Below, one piece after another: positions 43,637 through 53,900 of a DNA stretch of 64,000 bases. Position numbers and translations under genes: made by a program. Numbering within the stretch: the first letter of the stretch is position 1; every line of letters begins with the position of its first letter. The notes beneath the pieces were generated by a model. The model made no database searches and was not told the DNA's origin. It worked only from the letters and a program-made list of their open reading frames with translations. Source of the DNA: Flavobacterium sp. LPB0248 (GTDB taxonomy: Bacteria; Bacteroidota; Bacteroidia; Flavobacteriales; Flavobacteriaceae); assembly GCF_013388355.1 (NCBI RefSeq), contig NZ_CP058246.1, forward strand, positions 806,001-870,000, read 5' to 3'.

Positions 43637-45421
43637 ATGAAATTAAAATATTTTACTTTTCTATTTATACTGCTTTCTTTTTTCTATTCATGCAAAGAAA
43701 GCGAAGCATCAAAACCAACGGTCAAACAAGAATTACTTGTAGACTTAAATAAACTTAGCAACGAAATTTCACAATTTCAAAAACTTGTAACCAGCAATTC
43801 TTCACAAAAAGAAATTGTAGCCCAATTTAAAAAATCACGTCTAGCATACAAAAAAGTCGAATGGGCAATTGAATATTTTATTCCTGAAACAGCTAGATTC
43901 ATGAATGGTCCAGCATTAGATGAAATGGAACTGGAAGAAAACCGATCTTTTGAACCTCATGGTTTTCAGGTTATGGAAGAAATGATATATCCTGAATACA
44001 ATCCTGAAAGCAAAGAAGATTTAACGAGAGAATTGAATATTTTTCAGGCGAATATTAAACAGTTAAAAAGCACTTTTGAGGCTATTACCATTAGTGATGA
44101 TTATGTTTTGGATGCCATTCAGCAGAATGTATTTCGAGTTATTGCTTTAGGAATTACAGGTTTTGACAGTCCGATCCTACAGTCTTCAATTCCAGAAGCT
44201 AGCCAGAGTTTAATCTCAATTCCAGAAACGCTTGAAAAAATTAATGCAAATAATAAATCGGTATCTGAATTAAGAGAATTAACCAAAAACGCACAAAAAT
44301 ACTGTACTGAAAATACTAATTTCAATGCTTTCAATCGTGCTATTTTTATATCTGAATATCTAAATCCAATTTCGAAAAAACTGAAAACTTTTCAGAAAGA
44401 AGAAAACATTAAAAATGTAAAGAAAAGCAGTCCGCTGAAACCAACAATTGAAACTTTATTTGATAAAGACGCTTTTGATGTGAATGCTTTTGTACTTTCT
44501 AAAGAATATAATTTTACTAAAGAAAAAGCCATTTTAGGCGAAAAATTGTTTTATGATACAAGTCTTTCCAAAAACAATGACCGAAGCTGTGCAACTTGCC
44601 ATAATCCTGAAAAAGCTTTTACAGACGGATTAAAAACAAACATTTCATTAACGGGAATGAATTTACCAAGAAACACTCCTACTCTAACCTATGCTTCTTT
44701 GCAGAATGCTCAATTTTGGGATATGCGTCAGTTGGATCTAGAAAAACAAAGTGTGGATGTGATTCAGAATAAAGACGAAATGCATGGCTCGATGGAAAAT
44801 ATTCATGCTAAAATTCAGCTGGATAAGGAATATGTAACACTATTCAAAAAAGCTTATCCAAAAATATCAAAGCCAGAAGCGTGGCAGATTCAAAATGCTA
44901 TTGCGAGTTATGTACGCTCTTTAAATGCTTTCGATTCCAGATTTGATGAATACATGAGAGGAAATAAAAATATTCTGAACAACGAAGAAATCGAAGGAAT
45001 GAACCTTTTTATGGGAAAAGCAAAATGTGCCACTTGCCATTTTACGCCATTATTTAACGGAACAGTTCCGCCAAGTTATTCCAAAACCGAACATGAAGTT
45101 ATCGGAACTCCAAGTGAAGCTTCAGGAAAATCTTTAAGTCCAGATAAAGGCCGTTACATCTACAATCAAATGCCTCAATTAGTTGGTGCATTTAAAACGC
45201 CAACTGTCAGAAATGCTGCTGTTACAGCGCCATATATGCATAACGGAGTTTTTAAAACGCTCGAAGAAGTAGTTTCTTTCTACAATAAGGGTGGTGGAAT
45301 TGGTTTAGGCTATGAAGTAGAAAACCAAACGCTTCCTTTTGACAAACTGAATTTGAGTGTAAAAGAAGAAAAGGCTCTTGTTGCATTTATGAAAACGCTA
45401 ACGGATAAAAAATACCAGTAA
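43637..45421 (+). CDS. Di-heme cytochrome-c peroxidase with imelysin-like N-terminus
   Basis: A 594-residue lipoprotein (MKLKYFTFLFILLSFFYSC, Cys at 19). Residues ~30-270 are helical and carry NGPALDEMELEENRSFEPHGFQVMEEMIYPE, resembling the imelysin-like (iron-regulated) fold. Residues ~290-594 form a MauG/CcpA-type domain with two c-type heme sites CATCH at Cys 318 and Cys 464, plus RNTPTLTYASLQNAQFWDMR and PTVRNAAVTAPYMHNGVFKTLEEVV. It presumably reduces peroxide or oxidises a substrate at the cell surface. The fusion is unusual. Confidence 0.85.
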   Translation: MKLKYFTFLFILLSFFYSCKESEASKPTVKQELLVDLNKLSNEISQFQKLVTSNSSQKEIVAQFKKSRLAYKKVEWAIEYFIPETARFMNGPALDEMELEENRSFEPHGFQVMEEMIYPEYNPESKEDLTRELNIFQANIKQLKSTFEAITISDDYVLDAIQQNVFRVIALGITGFDSPILQSSIPEASQSLISIPETLEKINANNKSVSELRELTKNAQKYCTENTNFNAFNRAIFISEYLNPISKKLKTFQKEENIKNVKKSSPLKPTIETLFDKDAFDVNAFVLSKEYNFTKEKAILGEKLFYDTSLSKNNDRSCATCHNPEKAFTDGLKTNISLTGMNLPRNTPTLTYASLQNAQFWDMRQLDLEKQSVDVIQNKDEMHGSMENIHAKIQLDKEYVTLFKKAYPKISKPEAWQIQNAIASYVRSLNAFDSRFDEYMRGNKNILNNEEIEGMNLFMGKAKCATCHFTPLFNGTVPPSYSKTEHEVIGTPSEASGKSLSPDKGRYIYNQMPQLVGAFKTPTVRNAAVTAPYMHNGVFKTLEEVVSFYNKGGGIGLGYEVENQTLPFDKLNLSVKEEKALVAFMKTLTDKKYQ

Positions 45422-45446
45422 AACCAAAATAAATCCCCAATTAAGT

Positions 45447-45479
45447 AAAACGCCGAAAAGTAATTTTTCGGCGTTTTTT
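45447..45479. terminator. Bidirectional terminator between peroxidase and tssF remnant
   Basis: AAAACGCCGAAAA / TTTTTCGGCGTTTT stem with a 4-nt loop and a T6 tail on the plus strand. The A-rich left arm serves the minus strand. Confidence 0.85.
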
Positions 45480-45484
45480 ATTTT

Positions 45485-46158
45485 TTATTCTTCTATGAAA
45501 AGACGATAAGGAAATACATTTGATGACCTGTTTTTTAAGTTTTTTATAAAACTTTCGGACAGATAATCCCATTCTGTAGCGGATAGATAGCTTCTTTCTG
45601 TTGCATCAATTTTTAGATAAATATCTACTGTTCTACTGAAACCTGCTTTTACTGAAATTTCTTTTCGTGTTCCTTTTTCTATTCTAATATCTGTTACACA
45701 GCTTTTAAAATGATTAAATCCAAATGCTTTTATATCTGCAAATGTTACAATTCTGCCACGAGTCAGTAACGCGTTTCGATAAGCTAAAATACGGTCTTTA
45801 TTATTCTGCTTGTTCATACCGCCTACTGTATTGGTAACCAATACTGCCTCTTTACTTACAAACAGTAAATCTTCTTTAGATTCTAAAACAGTCCCTGCTT
45901 TGATATCATTTCCTTCTTCTGCACAAGTAGACCAATAATGTATTCCAAATGACTTTCCTATAGACTCATCGATCTTTGGCTTAATCATGAGATAAGGATC
46001 ATTATTTTTAGAAAAACTGCTTTCTCTCGCCTGCTGTTCCACAGAAGCTAAAAGCTGATTAATTTCAACCAAAGAGCTGTTCATAAAGTCTTTACCCAAA
46101 CCTGCAAAAGAAGAACTTTCGTCCTTTAACAAGTCTAATACATTTTGTAGTAATTCTT
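45485..46158 (-). pseudogene. tssF: 3' remnant of tssF (type VI secretion baseplate)
   Basis: The minus-strand frame is open from the native-looking stop at 45485 to about 46158. Its product has GIHYWSTCAEEGNDIKAGTVL, LVTNTVGGMNK, YRNALLTRGRIVTFADIKAFGF, AGFSRTVDIYLKI and a final FPYRLFIEE. These match the C-terminal part of the Bacteroidota TssF baseplate subunit (gp6-like), which normally has about 600 residues. The 5' two-thirds is absent and there is no ATG at the break. The frame has no internal stops, so the truncation looks recent. No other baseplate gene is in the window. Confidence 0.7.
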
Positions 46159-46815
46159 GGCGCTCCTCCAGGATATGTTGGTTATGAAGAAGGTGGATTA
46201 TTGGTAAATAAGATTAGACAAAAACCATACTCTATTGTTTTATTTGACGAAATTGAAAAGGCACACCCTTCCGTTTTTGATGTATTTCTTCAAATCATGG
46301 ACGAAGGAAAACTGCACGATCGTTTAGGTAAAGAAGGAGATTTCTCCAATGCCATAATTCTTTTTACGTCGAATATTGGCGCAGATCATATTGTCAATAC
46401 ATTTAACAATGGTGAAATTCCAGCATCTAGTTCGTTAATGGAAATCATGGCAAATTATTTCAGACCTGAATTTTTAGGGCGATTAACAGAAATTGTACCT
46501 TTTGCTCCAATCAATAAAGAAAATGCTCTAAAAATATTTGAGATCCACCTTAAAAAAGAATTCATTGATTTATTGAAAAATAGTAAAATCACAGTAGAAA
46601 TTCCTTTAGAAACTAAACTGTATTTAGCTGAAAACGGCTATAATGCTAAATATGGTGCAAGACCTATCAAGAACATTATTCGAACGCATTTAAGAAGACC
46701 TCTAGCCAAAAAGATAATCTCTGGAGAAGTTAAAGACAACAACAGCATCTCGGTAATTATTGAAAACAACGAAGTGAAATGGATTATAGCAGAGGCTATT
46801 GCGGTTGAAAATTAA
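46153..46815 (+). pseudogene. clpV: 3' remnant of clpV/tssH (type VI AAA+ unfoldase)
   Basis: The plus-strand frame begins abruptly at LGAPPGYVGYEEGG, the pore loop of the second ClpB/ClpV ATPase domain. It continues through Walker B (SIVLFDEIEKAHPSVF), sensor 1 (AIILFTSNIGA), the arginine-finger segment (YFRPEFLGRLTEI) and sensor 2 (YGARPIKNIIRTHL) to a natural stop. The Walker A motif of this domain, all of the first ATPase domain and the N-domain are missing, so it cannot work as an ATPase. Only a TTG codon at 46201 could serve as a start. Choice of ClpV over ClpB rests on the neighbouring tssF piece. Confidence 0.75.
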
Positions 46816-46826
46816 TTTAACGCTAT

Positions 46827-46869
46827 AAAAAAACGCTAAGAATTAAATCTTAGCGTTTTCTTTTTTTTA
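46827..46869. terminator. Bidirectional terminator between clpV remnant and parC
   Basis: AAACGCTAAGA / TCTTAGCGTTT stem, 6-nt loop, A-run on the left and T-rich right side. Confidence 0.8.
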
Positions 46870-49587
46870 TTCTAAAACCAAGCCTATTTGGCCGTCGTCA
46901 TCTAATTCTGTCTCCACAGAATCATCTTCTGGAATTTCTGGTTTTTCAGGAACTTCTTCAACTGGCTCCTCATAAGGAAGCGGTTCTAATAGATTTACTT
47001 GTCTTAATTTATCAGTTGTCAATTGATTCCCAAGAGCTTTGAAACCTTTTACGGCTATAAAGTCTTCTACATCAATATGTAAATCGTCTTTTTGAACTCC
47101 TTTTACTTTAGCAAATATCAATTGCGCTACTGGACGATAATCCGTAGAAACGATCTCCAGTTGTGAATTTGGATGGTCAGTGATAAAACTCTCTTCTTTT
47201 CCTTCATTTTCTACAAGGAAACGTTTCAAGAAATAACGTTCTTTTTCACCATCATAATAAATTGCAGAAATCGGTTTTTTAGGTTTCCATTTTTCCAAGA
47301 CAATCATATCTTCCTCAAAGTGAGTCGATAATTCCGGAATGATTACTTTCAATTTCCCTGACTGGCTAATTACTAAGATTTTATCTGTTGGTTTAAACTC
47401 TCCTAACAATTCTCCTCTTGCATCAACATTTAAACGTTTTACAGTATCGTCAAACCACACCTTTCTAGGCAATAAAGTTGAAATTCCTTTTTCTTTTAAT
47501 TCGATTTTCTTGATTGGGTATTTGGTCACTAGGTTTCCTTTAGAACCACGTCCTTTAATTGCCAATTTCGCAAAATCAATATCGAATTTCAGTTTCTTGA
47601 TTGTTCCAACTTGGCGCAATAAAATAGTTACAACCTCAGCTTCTCCATTTGGATTATGCGAGAAATAAACAACTTGCGAACCATTTGTTCCATTTGTCAA
47701 ATCGTACGCTTTATCACGAGTTACACCAGTAACGTTGAAACGTTTTATATAAGATGGTCCAGATTTACCATCTCGATACATCATATTATAAATGGTACGT
47801 TTATCGTTTTTATCAAAAACGGCTGCGTGTATAATGTCTTTTCCGATAAAAGTTTTGGCATCGACTTTTGTGATCATCAATGTTCCGTCTCTTAAAAACA
47901 CGATAACATCATCAATATCAGAACAATCACCTACATACTCGTCTTTCTTTAAACTTGTTCCAACAAAACCTTCTTCGCGGTTTACATAAAGTTTTGTGTT
48001 ACGTAAAACTACTTTTGTGGCCTCAACGTTATCAAAAACACGAAGTTCTGTCTGACGTTCACGTCCTTTTCCGTATTTCTCTTTTAATTTGGTAAAGTAA
48101 GCAATTGCAAAATCTGTCAAATGTTCCAGATTATGCTCTACTTCTTTCATTTCGTCTTCCAACTTAGCAATTAAATCATCGGCTTTATCAGAGTCGAAAC
48201 GCGTAATACGAATCATCGGGATTTGAGTCAAACGCTGTAAATCATCGTCGTTGATTTCTCTAACGAATGATTTTTTGAAAGGCTCAAAACGATCGTATAA
48301 ATATTTGTAAAGCGACTCTCTGTCTCCATATAATTTGAAGTCAATATACATTTCTTCACGAATGAATATTTTCTCCAAAGTAGAAAAGTGCCACTTATTT
48401 TTTAATTCTTCTAATTGAATTTCTAATTCCTGACGAAGCAAATCGACTGTTCTGTCTGTTGAAATTTTCAACATTTCAGAAACTCCAATAAACAATGGCT
48501 TGTTATCTTCAATAACGCATCCTAAAGGCGCTACAGAAGTTTCACAAGCTGTAAAAGCAAATAAAGCATCAATTGTTTTGTCTGGTGAAACGCCTGGGAA
48601 AAGATGAATTAAAATCTCTACATCGGCAGCCGTATTGTCTTCAATTTTCTTGATTTTGATTTTACCTTTTTCATTGGCTTTCAAAATACTGTCAATTAAA
48701 CTTGATGTATTGGTCGAAAACGGAATCTGTGTAATCACCAATGTATTTTTGTCTAATTGCGAAATTTTAGCACGCACACGCACACGTCCGCCACGCATTC
48801 CATCATGATAATTTGACACGTCAGCAATACCAGCAGTCATGAAGTCTGGATAAAGCGTAAACGATTTTCCTTTTAAAATCTTGATCGACGCATCAATCAA
48901 TTCATTGAAGTTATGAGGCAATACTTTTGTAGAAAGTCCAACTGCAATACCTTCTGCACCTTGTGCTAAAAGCAATGGGAATTTTACAGGGAGATTGTTT
49001 GGTTCTGCACGACGACCATCATACGAAACACCCCAATCGGTAATTTTTGGAGAATATAAAACCTCCAAAGCAAATTTAGATAAACGTGCTTCAATATAAC
49101 GCGAAGCAGCTGCTCCGTCACCCGTTAAAATATTCCCCCAGTTTCCTTGACAGTCAATCAATAAATCTTTCTGACCAATCTGTACCATTGCGTCACCAAT
49201 ACTCGCATCTCCATGTGGGTGATACTGCATGGTGTGACCAACAACATTGGCAACTTTATTATAACGACCATCATCCAGCTCTTTTAGAGAGTGCATAATA
49301 CGACGCTGAACCGGTTTGAATCCGTCCTCGATAGCAGGAACTGCACGTTCTAGAATTACATACGAAGCGTAATCCAAAAACCAGTCTTTGTACATTCCGG
49401 TCACTTTCGTAATAACGTCCTCGCCTTCTTCTTCCTGATTTTCGTAAAAATGCTGTCCTTCGAAATGCTTCGCATCTACATCAATAATCTCATCGTCATC
49501 TCCATTTTGATTGTCATCAATATGGTTTTCATCTTGATTATTCTCGTCGTCGTTTGGAATTATGTTATCGTCTTCTTCGTCTTTCAT
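46867..49587 (-). CDS. parC: DNA topoisomerase IV subunit A
   Basis: A 906-residue protein with a very acidic N-terminal extension (~50 residues rich in D/E/N). The winged-helix breakage-reunion domain follows (ILERAVPAIEDGFKPVQRRIMHSLKEL, HPHGDASIGDAMVQIGQ), with the catalytic Tyr in GDGAAASRYIEARLS. A coiled coil and a C-terminal beta-pinwheel complete the protein. It decatenates chromosomes with ParE. A GyrA-box-like motif is not evident, which favours ParC over GyrA. It lies 49 nt downstream of parE. Confidence 0.9.
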   Translation of the reverse strand: MKDEEDDNIIPNDDENNQDENHIDDNQNGDDDEIIDVDAKHFEGQHFYENQEEEGEDVITKVTGMYKDWFLDYASYVILERAVPAIEDGFKPVQRRIMHSLKELDDGRYNKVANVVGHTMQYHPHGDASIGDAMVQIGQKDLLIDCQGNWGNILTGDGAAASRYIEARLSKFALEVLYSPKITDWGVSYDGRRAEPNNLPVKFPLLLAQGAEGIAVGLSTKVLPHNFNELIDASIKILKGKSFTLYPDFMTAGIADVSNYHDGMRGGRVRVRAKISQLDKNTLVITQIPFSTNTSSLIDSILKANEKGKIKIKKIEDNTAADVEILIHLFPGVSPDKTIDALFAFTACETSVAPLGCVIEDNKPLFIGVSEMLKISTDRTVDLLRQELEIQLEELKNKWHFSTLEKIFIREEMYIDFKLYGDRESLYKYLYDRFEPFKKSFVREINDDDLQRLTQIPMIRITRFDSDKADDLIAKLEDEMKEVEHNLEHLTDFAIAYFTKLKEKYGKGRERQTELRVFDNVEATKVVLRNTKLYVNREEGFVGTSLKKDEYVGDCSDIDDVIVFLRDGTLMITKVDAKTFIGKDIIHAAVFDKNDKRTIYNMMYRDGKSGPSYIKRFNVTGVTRDKAYDLTNGTNGSQVVYFSHNPNGEAEVVTILLRQVGTIKKLKFDIDFAKLAIKGRGSKGNLVTKYPIKKIELKEKGISTLLPRKVWFDDTVKRLNVDARGELLGEFKPTDKILVISQSGKLKVIIPELSTHFEEDMIVLEKWKPKKPISAIYYDGEKERYFLKRFLVENEGKEESFITDHPNSQLEIVSTDYRPVAQLIFAKVKGVQKDDLHIDVEDFIAVKGFKALGNQLTTDKLRQVNLLEPLPYEEPVEEVPEKPEIPEDDSVETELDDDGQIGLVLE

Positions 49588-49636
49588 ATATTTTGTTCAG
49601 TATAAATACTAAAAAATTCTTCTATAATTCTTTCTT

Positions 49637-51505
49637 TTAAACCTCCTCTAGCTCATCAATCTCAACCTTCAGATTTTTGATAATAAAATCTTGTCTATCA
49701 GGTGTGTTTTTACCCATATAGAAAGACAATAACTGTTCAATTGAAGTATGCTTGTCCATCATAACCGGATCAAGGCGGATCGTATCTCCAATAAAGTTTT
49801 TAAACTCATCTGGAGAAATCTCTCCCAAACCTTTAAATCGGGTGATTTCTGGTTTTGGTTTTAGTTTTTCAATCGCATCTTTTCTTTCTTCTTCAGAATA
49901 ACAATAAATGGTTTCTTTTTTATTACGAACCCTGAAAAGCGGTGTTTGTAAAATATACAAATGTCCTTCTTTGATTAATTCTGGGAAAAATTGTAAAAAG
50001 AACGTAATCAAAAGCAAACGAATGTGCATTCCGTCGACATCGGCATCGGTTGCGATTACAATGTTGTTGTAACGCAATTTTTCTAATCCGTCTTCGATAT
50101 CCAGTGCTGCTTGCAATAAGTTGAATTCTTCGTTTTCATACACAATTTTCTTTGTCATTCCGTATGAATTCAAAGGCTTACCACGCAAACTGAAAACCGC
50201 TTGCGTATTTACGTCACGCGACTTTGTAATCGATCCAGAAGCCGAATCTCCCTCGGTAATAAAAAGCGTACTTTCTAAGTTTCTTGGGTTTTTGGTATCT
50301 GGAAGATGCGCGCGACAGTCTCTTAATTTTTTATTGTGAAGATTGGCTTTTTTAGCACGATCTGTCGCCAGTTTTCTAATTCCAGATAACTCTTTACGCT
50401 CGCGTTCTGCTTGAAGAATTTTACGTAATAAAGCTTCTGCTGTAGTTGGATTTTTATGCAGATAATTATCTAGTTTCGTTTTAATGAAATCGTTAACGAA
50501 AGTACGAACAGAAACCGCTGGCGTTCCATCATCAGAACCCATATCTGTAGAACCTAATTTTGTTTTGGTCTGAGACTCAAAAACCGGCTCCATTACTTTA
50601 ATACTAATCGCACTCACAATCGATTTACGAACGTCTGATGCTTCGAAATTCTTATTGTAAAATTCACGAATCGTTTTTACAACCGCCTCACGATAAGCGG
50701 CTAAGTGCGTTCCTCCTTGTGTTGTATTCTGACCGTTCACAAAAGAGTGATATTCTTCGCTGTACTGCGTTTTACTGTGTGTAAGCGCAACCTCGATATC
50801 ATGTTCTTTTAAGTGGATAATTGGGTATTCTAAATCTTCTTCGCTGATTGTTTCTTCTAATAAATCACGAAGTCCATTTTCTGAATAGTATTTTTCTCCA
50901 TTGAAAATAATTGTCAAACCATTGTTTAGATAACAATAGTTTTTCACCATTTTGATAACGTATTCTAAACGGAATTTATAGTTTTTGAAAATCGTTTCGT
51001 CTGGCGTAAAAGTTACTTTTGTTCCTTTACGTTTTGTAGTATCGATTACATCTTCTTCTGAAACTAGATTTCCTGCCGAGAACTCTGCCGCTTTTTGTTT
51101 ATCATCACGAACCGATTCTACACGGAAATAAGTAGAAAGCGCATTTACTGCTTTTGTTCCGACACCATTCAAACCAACTGATTTCTGGAAAGCTTTAGAA
51201 TCATACTTTCCTCCTGTGTTCATTTTCGAAACTACATCGACCACTTTTCCTAATGGAATTCCACGTCCGTAATCACGAACCGAAACCGTTTTGTCTTTAA
51301 TCGATACCTCAATAGTTTTTCCAGAGCCCATTACGAACTCATCGATACAGTTATCTAAAACCTCTTTTAATAGAATATAAATACCATCATCTGGAGAAGA
51401 ACCGTCTCCAAGTTTTCCGATATACATTCCCGGACGCATACGGATATGTTCTTTCCAATCAAGTGAACGAATATTATCTTCGGTATATTGATTTTGCTCT
51501 AGCAT
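49637..51505 (-). CDS. parE: DNA topoisomerase IV subunit B
   Basis: A 622-residue protein with a GHKL ATPase domain ([49 protein letters not shown]) and a transducer domain. The TOPRIM domain follows ([36 protein letters not shown]), and the C-terminal [17 protein letters not shown] precedes the end. Length and the adjacent parC identify ParE rather than GyrB. It forms an operon with parC and supplies ATP-driven strand passage. Confidence 0.92.
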   Translation of the reverse strand: MLEQNQYTEDNIRSLDWKEHIRMRPGMYIGKLGDGSSPDDGIYILLKEVLDNCIDEFVMGSGKTIEVSIKDKTVSVRDYGRGIPLGKVVDVVSKMNTGGKYDSKAFQKSVGLNGVGTKAVNALSTYFRVESVRDDKQKAAEFSAGNLVSEEDVIDTTKRKGTKVTFTPDETIFKNYKFRLEYVIKMVKNYCYLNNGLTIIFNGEKYYSENGLRDLLEETISEEDLEYPIIHLKEHDIEVALTHSKTQYSEEYHSFVNGQNTTQGGTHLAAYREAVVKTIREFYNKNFEASDVRKSIVSAISIKVMEPVFESQTKTKLGSTDMGSDDGTPAVSVRTFVNDFIKTKLDNYLHKNPTTAEALLRKILQAERERKELSGIRKLATDRAKKANLHNKKLRDCRAHLPDTKNPRNLESTLFITEGDSASGSITKSRDVNTQAVFSLRGKPLNSYGMTKKIVYENEEFNLLQAALDIEDGLEKLRYNNIVIATDADVDGMHIRLLLITFFLQFFPELIKEGHLYILQTPLFRVRNKKETIYCYSEEERKDAIEKLKPKPEITRFKGLGEISPDEFKNFIGDTIRLDPVMMDKHTSIEQLLSFYMGKNTPDRQDFIIKNLKVEIDELEEV

Positions 51506-51519
51506 ATATGAATTTAGGA

Positions 51520-51552
51520 TTTTTTGCTAATGTACCATTTCTTAGCAAAAAA
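51520..51552. promoter_or_regulatory. Hairpin in the parE leader
   Basis: TTTTTTGCTAA / TTAGCAAAAAA, perfect 11-bp stem with an 11-nt loop, 15 nt upstream of the parE start. Its T-run would follow the stem on the minus strand only partly. It could be an operator, an attenuator or a leader structure. Confidence 0.45.
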
Positions 51553-51667
51553 TGAAAGCGTATTCTCTTTTTGTTATGAATAATAACAGTTTGAAATCTA
51601 TTTAAATTTATTTTAAAATAAAATAGACTGTAAAATTATAAAAAACTGCTTTTTTGTCAAAAAAATA

Positions 51668-52843
51668 CTATTTGATTCCAAGCACTTCTTTTGCTAAGGC
51701 AATCATTTCGGGCGTTCCTGTGTTTTTATTCTTCTCGTCAGAAAGTTTCACCACACCTTGCCAATGTATATTATCAGGTTTTGTGTCTGTTAATTTTATG
51801 ACCATATTCATCGCTGGAAGTCCAACATCGTTCGTGAAATTTGTTCCGATTCCGAATGACATTTTTATTTTGCCCTGACAGAAATCGACAATCTTTTTTA
51901 CTTTATCATAATTGAGTGAATCTGAAAAAACAATAACTTTTGATTTTGGATCGATTCCCATTTTGTTATAATGAGCAATTACTTTTTGGGCAAACTCAAT
52001 TGGATCGCCACTGTCATGTCGAACGCCATCAAAAAGCTTAGAATATTTTTTATCGAATTGGTTGAAAAATATTTCTGTAGTATAAGTATCCGTTAAAGCG
52101 ATTCCGAGATCACCGCCATAAACTTTTGTCCAGTTTTCGAGGCTTATAAAATTCGCGACTTGAAAACCATATTGTGCCGCATGAAACATAAACCATTCGT
52201 GAGCATGCGTCCCTAAAGGTCTTCTATTGTTAACCATTGCAAAATGCACATTACTTGTTCCAATAAAACTGTTTCCGCCGTAAGTTCTTAAAGTTTCATT
52301 GACTAAATCATGAACATCGTAAGAATGACGTCTTCTTGTTCCAAATTCTAAAATCGAAACTCCTAATTTATTGTAATTATCGATTTTCTCTTTTGTTAGC
52401 TCTTTTATGGCTTCATCATTTAAACGAATTAAATGATTTGATTTATAAAAAAGCTCCGAAATAAGCGCCATTAAAGGAACTTCCCATAAAATAGTCCTAT
52501 ACCAATAACCTTCTACTGTTACTGAAATTTCTGAACCTTCCTGACTAATCTCAACCTCAGACGGATCAAAACTATAACCTTGCAGAAAATCTAAATAAGT
52601 AGGATCAAGATAAGGACAATAATGGGCTAAATAACTTTTTTCTTCTTTTGTTAAACGAAGCTCAGATAATGCATCAACAGATTTTCGAAGTAAATCTGCA
52701 AATCCTTCTGGAAAGATATGTTTACCTCGATTTATAAATCCGTAACGAACTTTTGCTTTTGGAAAAAGTTTAATTACAGCATGCTGCATTGTAAATTTAT
52801 AGAAATCATTATCTAAGATTGATTTCAGAAAAGTCGCTTCCAT
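51668..52843 (-). CDS. pncB: Nicotinate phosphoribosyltransferase
   Basis: A 391-residue enzyme that converts nicotinate, PRPP and ATP to nicotinate mononucleotide for NAD salvage. LDNDFYKFTMQHAV is the typical start. ILEFGTRRRHSYDVHDLV, FIGTSNVHFAM and the autophosphorylated His region GTHAHEWFMFHAA are signatures, with VRHDSGDPIEFAQKV near the PRPP site. ATG 52843 is preferred because upstream codons add no family sequence. Confidence 0.94.
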   Translation of the reverse strand: MEATFLKSILDNDFYKFTMQHAVIKLFPKAKVRYGFINRGKHIFPEGFADLLRKSVDALSELRLTKEEKSYLAHYCPYLDPTYLDFLQGYSFDPSEVEISQEGSEISVTVEGYWYRTILWEVPLMALISELFYKSNHLIRLNDEAIKELTKEKIDNYNKLGVSILEFGTRRRHSYDVHDLVNETLRTYGGNSFIGTSNVHFAMVNNRRPLGTHAHEWFMFHAAQYGFQVANFISLENWTKVYGGDLGIALTDTYTTEIFFNQFDKKYSKLFDGVRHDSGDPIEFAQKVIAHYNKMGIDPKSKVIVFSDSLNYDKVKKIVDFCQGKIKMSFGIGTNFTNDVGLPAMNMVIKLTDTKPDNIHWQGVVKLSDEKNKNTGTPEMIALAKEVLGIK

Positions 52844-52919
52844 AGTGTTCAAATTCGGATCGTTCTGGCTAAGATACGCCAATTTCAGAAAAGATGAAAA
52901 TTGCTGGTTTCTTAATCGA

Positions 52920-53900
52920 TTATTTTGAAGTTATTTTGAAAGAAACAACACTATTACCATCCACAAAAACAGTAATATAATCTCCAATATTATTATCAAT
53001 GCCGATTTGGAATTCTAATCCTCTTCGTTTTTCTTTCGGGTTTTGAACTTTTACTGGCTGATTTCTTTTATTTAAATAAAAAACCTGATTGGATTTTGAG
53101 AGATTTTTGATTTCAACAGTAATCTTATCACCATTTCTAGCTTCAATTATTCCAGAATCGGGCGATTTAATTTTATAATCTTTTTCGACTGTTGTATTGT
53201 AAATTAACGGGCCATTTAGAAAATCGTCTTTACTTAATCTATTACCTAAAAAAGTTCCAGAATCTGGAAAATGTTTGGCAAAGAAATAATCGGGATCAGT
53301 ATCAAAATATGCAGGATTAAAATCGTTGACCATTCTGCCTTTACTGCTGTCATAATAGCCTTGTCCCCAAGTAACATCAATTAAGCGCCATTTTTTATCG
53401 ATCAGAACCATATTCCATGCATGATTGGATGAAGTGGTTTTTCTACCTATATCTCGCACTGAAATCTTAGAATCGCCACGAATAATTTCACATTTAATTC
53501 CCATTAAAGAGGCTAAATGCTGATATAAAGCTGTAAAACCTTCACAAACTGCTTTTTTAGATTTAAAAGCCTTCTGAATTAGATTATCATTCAGTTGTTT
53601 TATTTTTCGCTGTTTTTCGACTTCAGAAGAATAGCTGAAACCTTGTGTTCTCGGCGGATTCAAATATGCATTGTAATCGTATCTTATATTGAAGGCAATC
53701 CAGCTATAAATAGCGCGCGCACGATCATAATCCGAATCAAAATCTTTTTCGATTTTGTCAGCTAATTTCTCTGTGCTATCAAAGCTTTTTGGGTATTTTG
53801 CAACTATTTTATCAACTTCGCTGATCTTCTGAGAAAAAGCAAAATTGATAAAAATACTATTTAATAAAAGGAAAATAAGGGCAATCTTTTTTTGTGGCAT
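52920..53900 (-). CDS. Secreted transglutaminase-like protein
   Basis: A 326-residue protein with a signal peptide (MPQKKIALIFLLLNSIFINFAFSQ). The transglutaminase-like core (~50-200) has the catalytic Cys in KKAVCEGFTALYQHLASLMG, the His in SSNHAWNMVLID and the Asp in WRLIDVTWGQGY. The C-terminal ~100 residues form a beta domain. Such proteins act as peptidases or cross-linkers in the periplasm; the target is unknown. Its ATG directly abuts the stop of the upstream flavoprotein gene, so the two are coupled. Confidence 0.85.
   Translation of the reverse strand: MPQKKIALIFLLLNSIFINFAFSQKISEVDKIVAKYPKSFDSTEKLADKIEKDFDSDYDRARAIYSWIAFNIRYDYNAYLNPPRTQGFSYSSEVEKQRKIKQLNDNLIQKAFKSKKAVCEGFTALYQHLASLMGIKCEIIRGDSKISVRDIGRKTTSSNHAWNMVLIDKKWRLIDVTWGQGYYDSSKGRMVNDFNPAYFDTDPDYFFAKHFPDSGTFLGNRLSKDDFLNGPLIYNTTVEKDYKIKSPDSGIIEARNGDKITVEIKNLSKSNQVFYLNKRNQPVKVQNPKEKRRGLEFQIGIDNNIGDYITVFVDGNSVVSFKITSK

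Noticed and set aside
45485..46815. Two small intact genes (a hypothetical protein and a short ClpB-like ATPase)
   Set aside because: Both lack a proper start and the N-terminal domains their families require; the break points coincide. A remnant is the better explanation.
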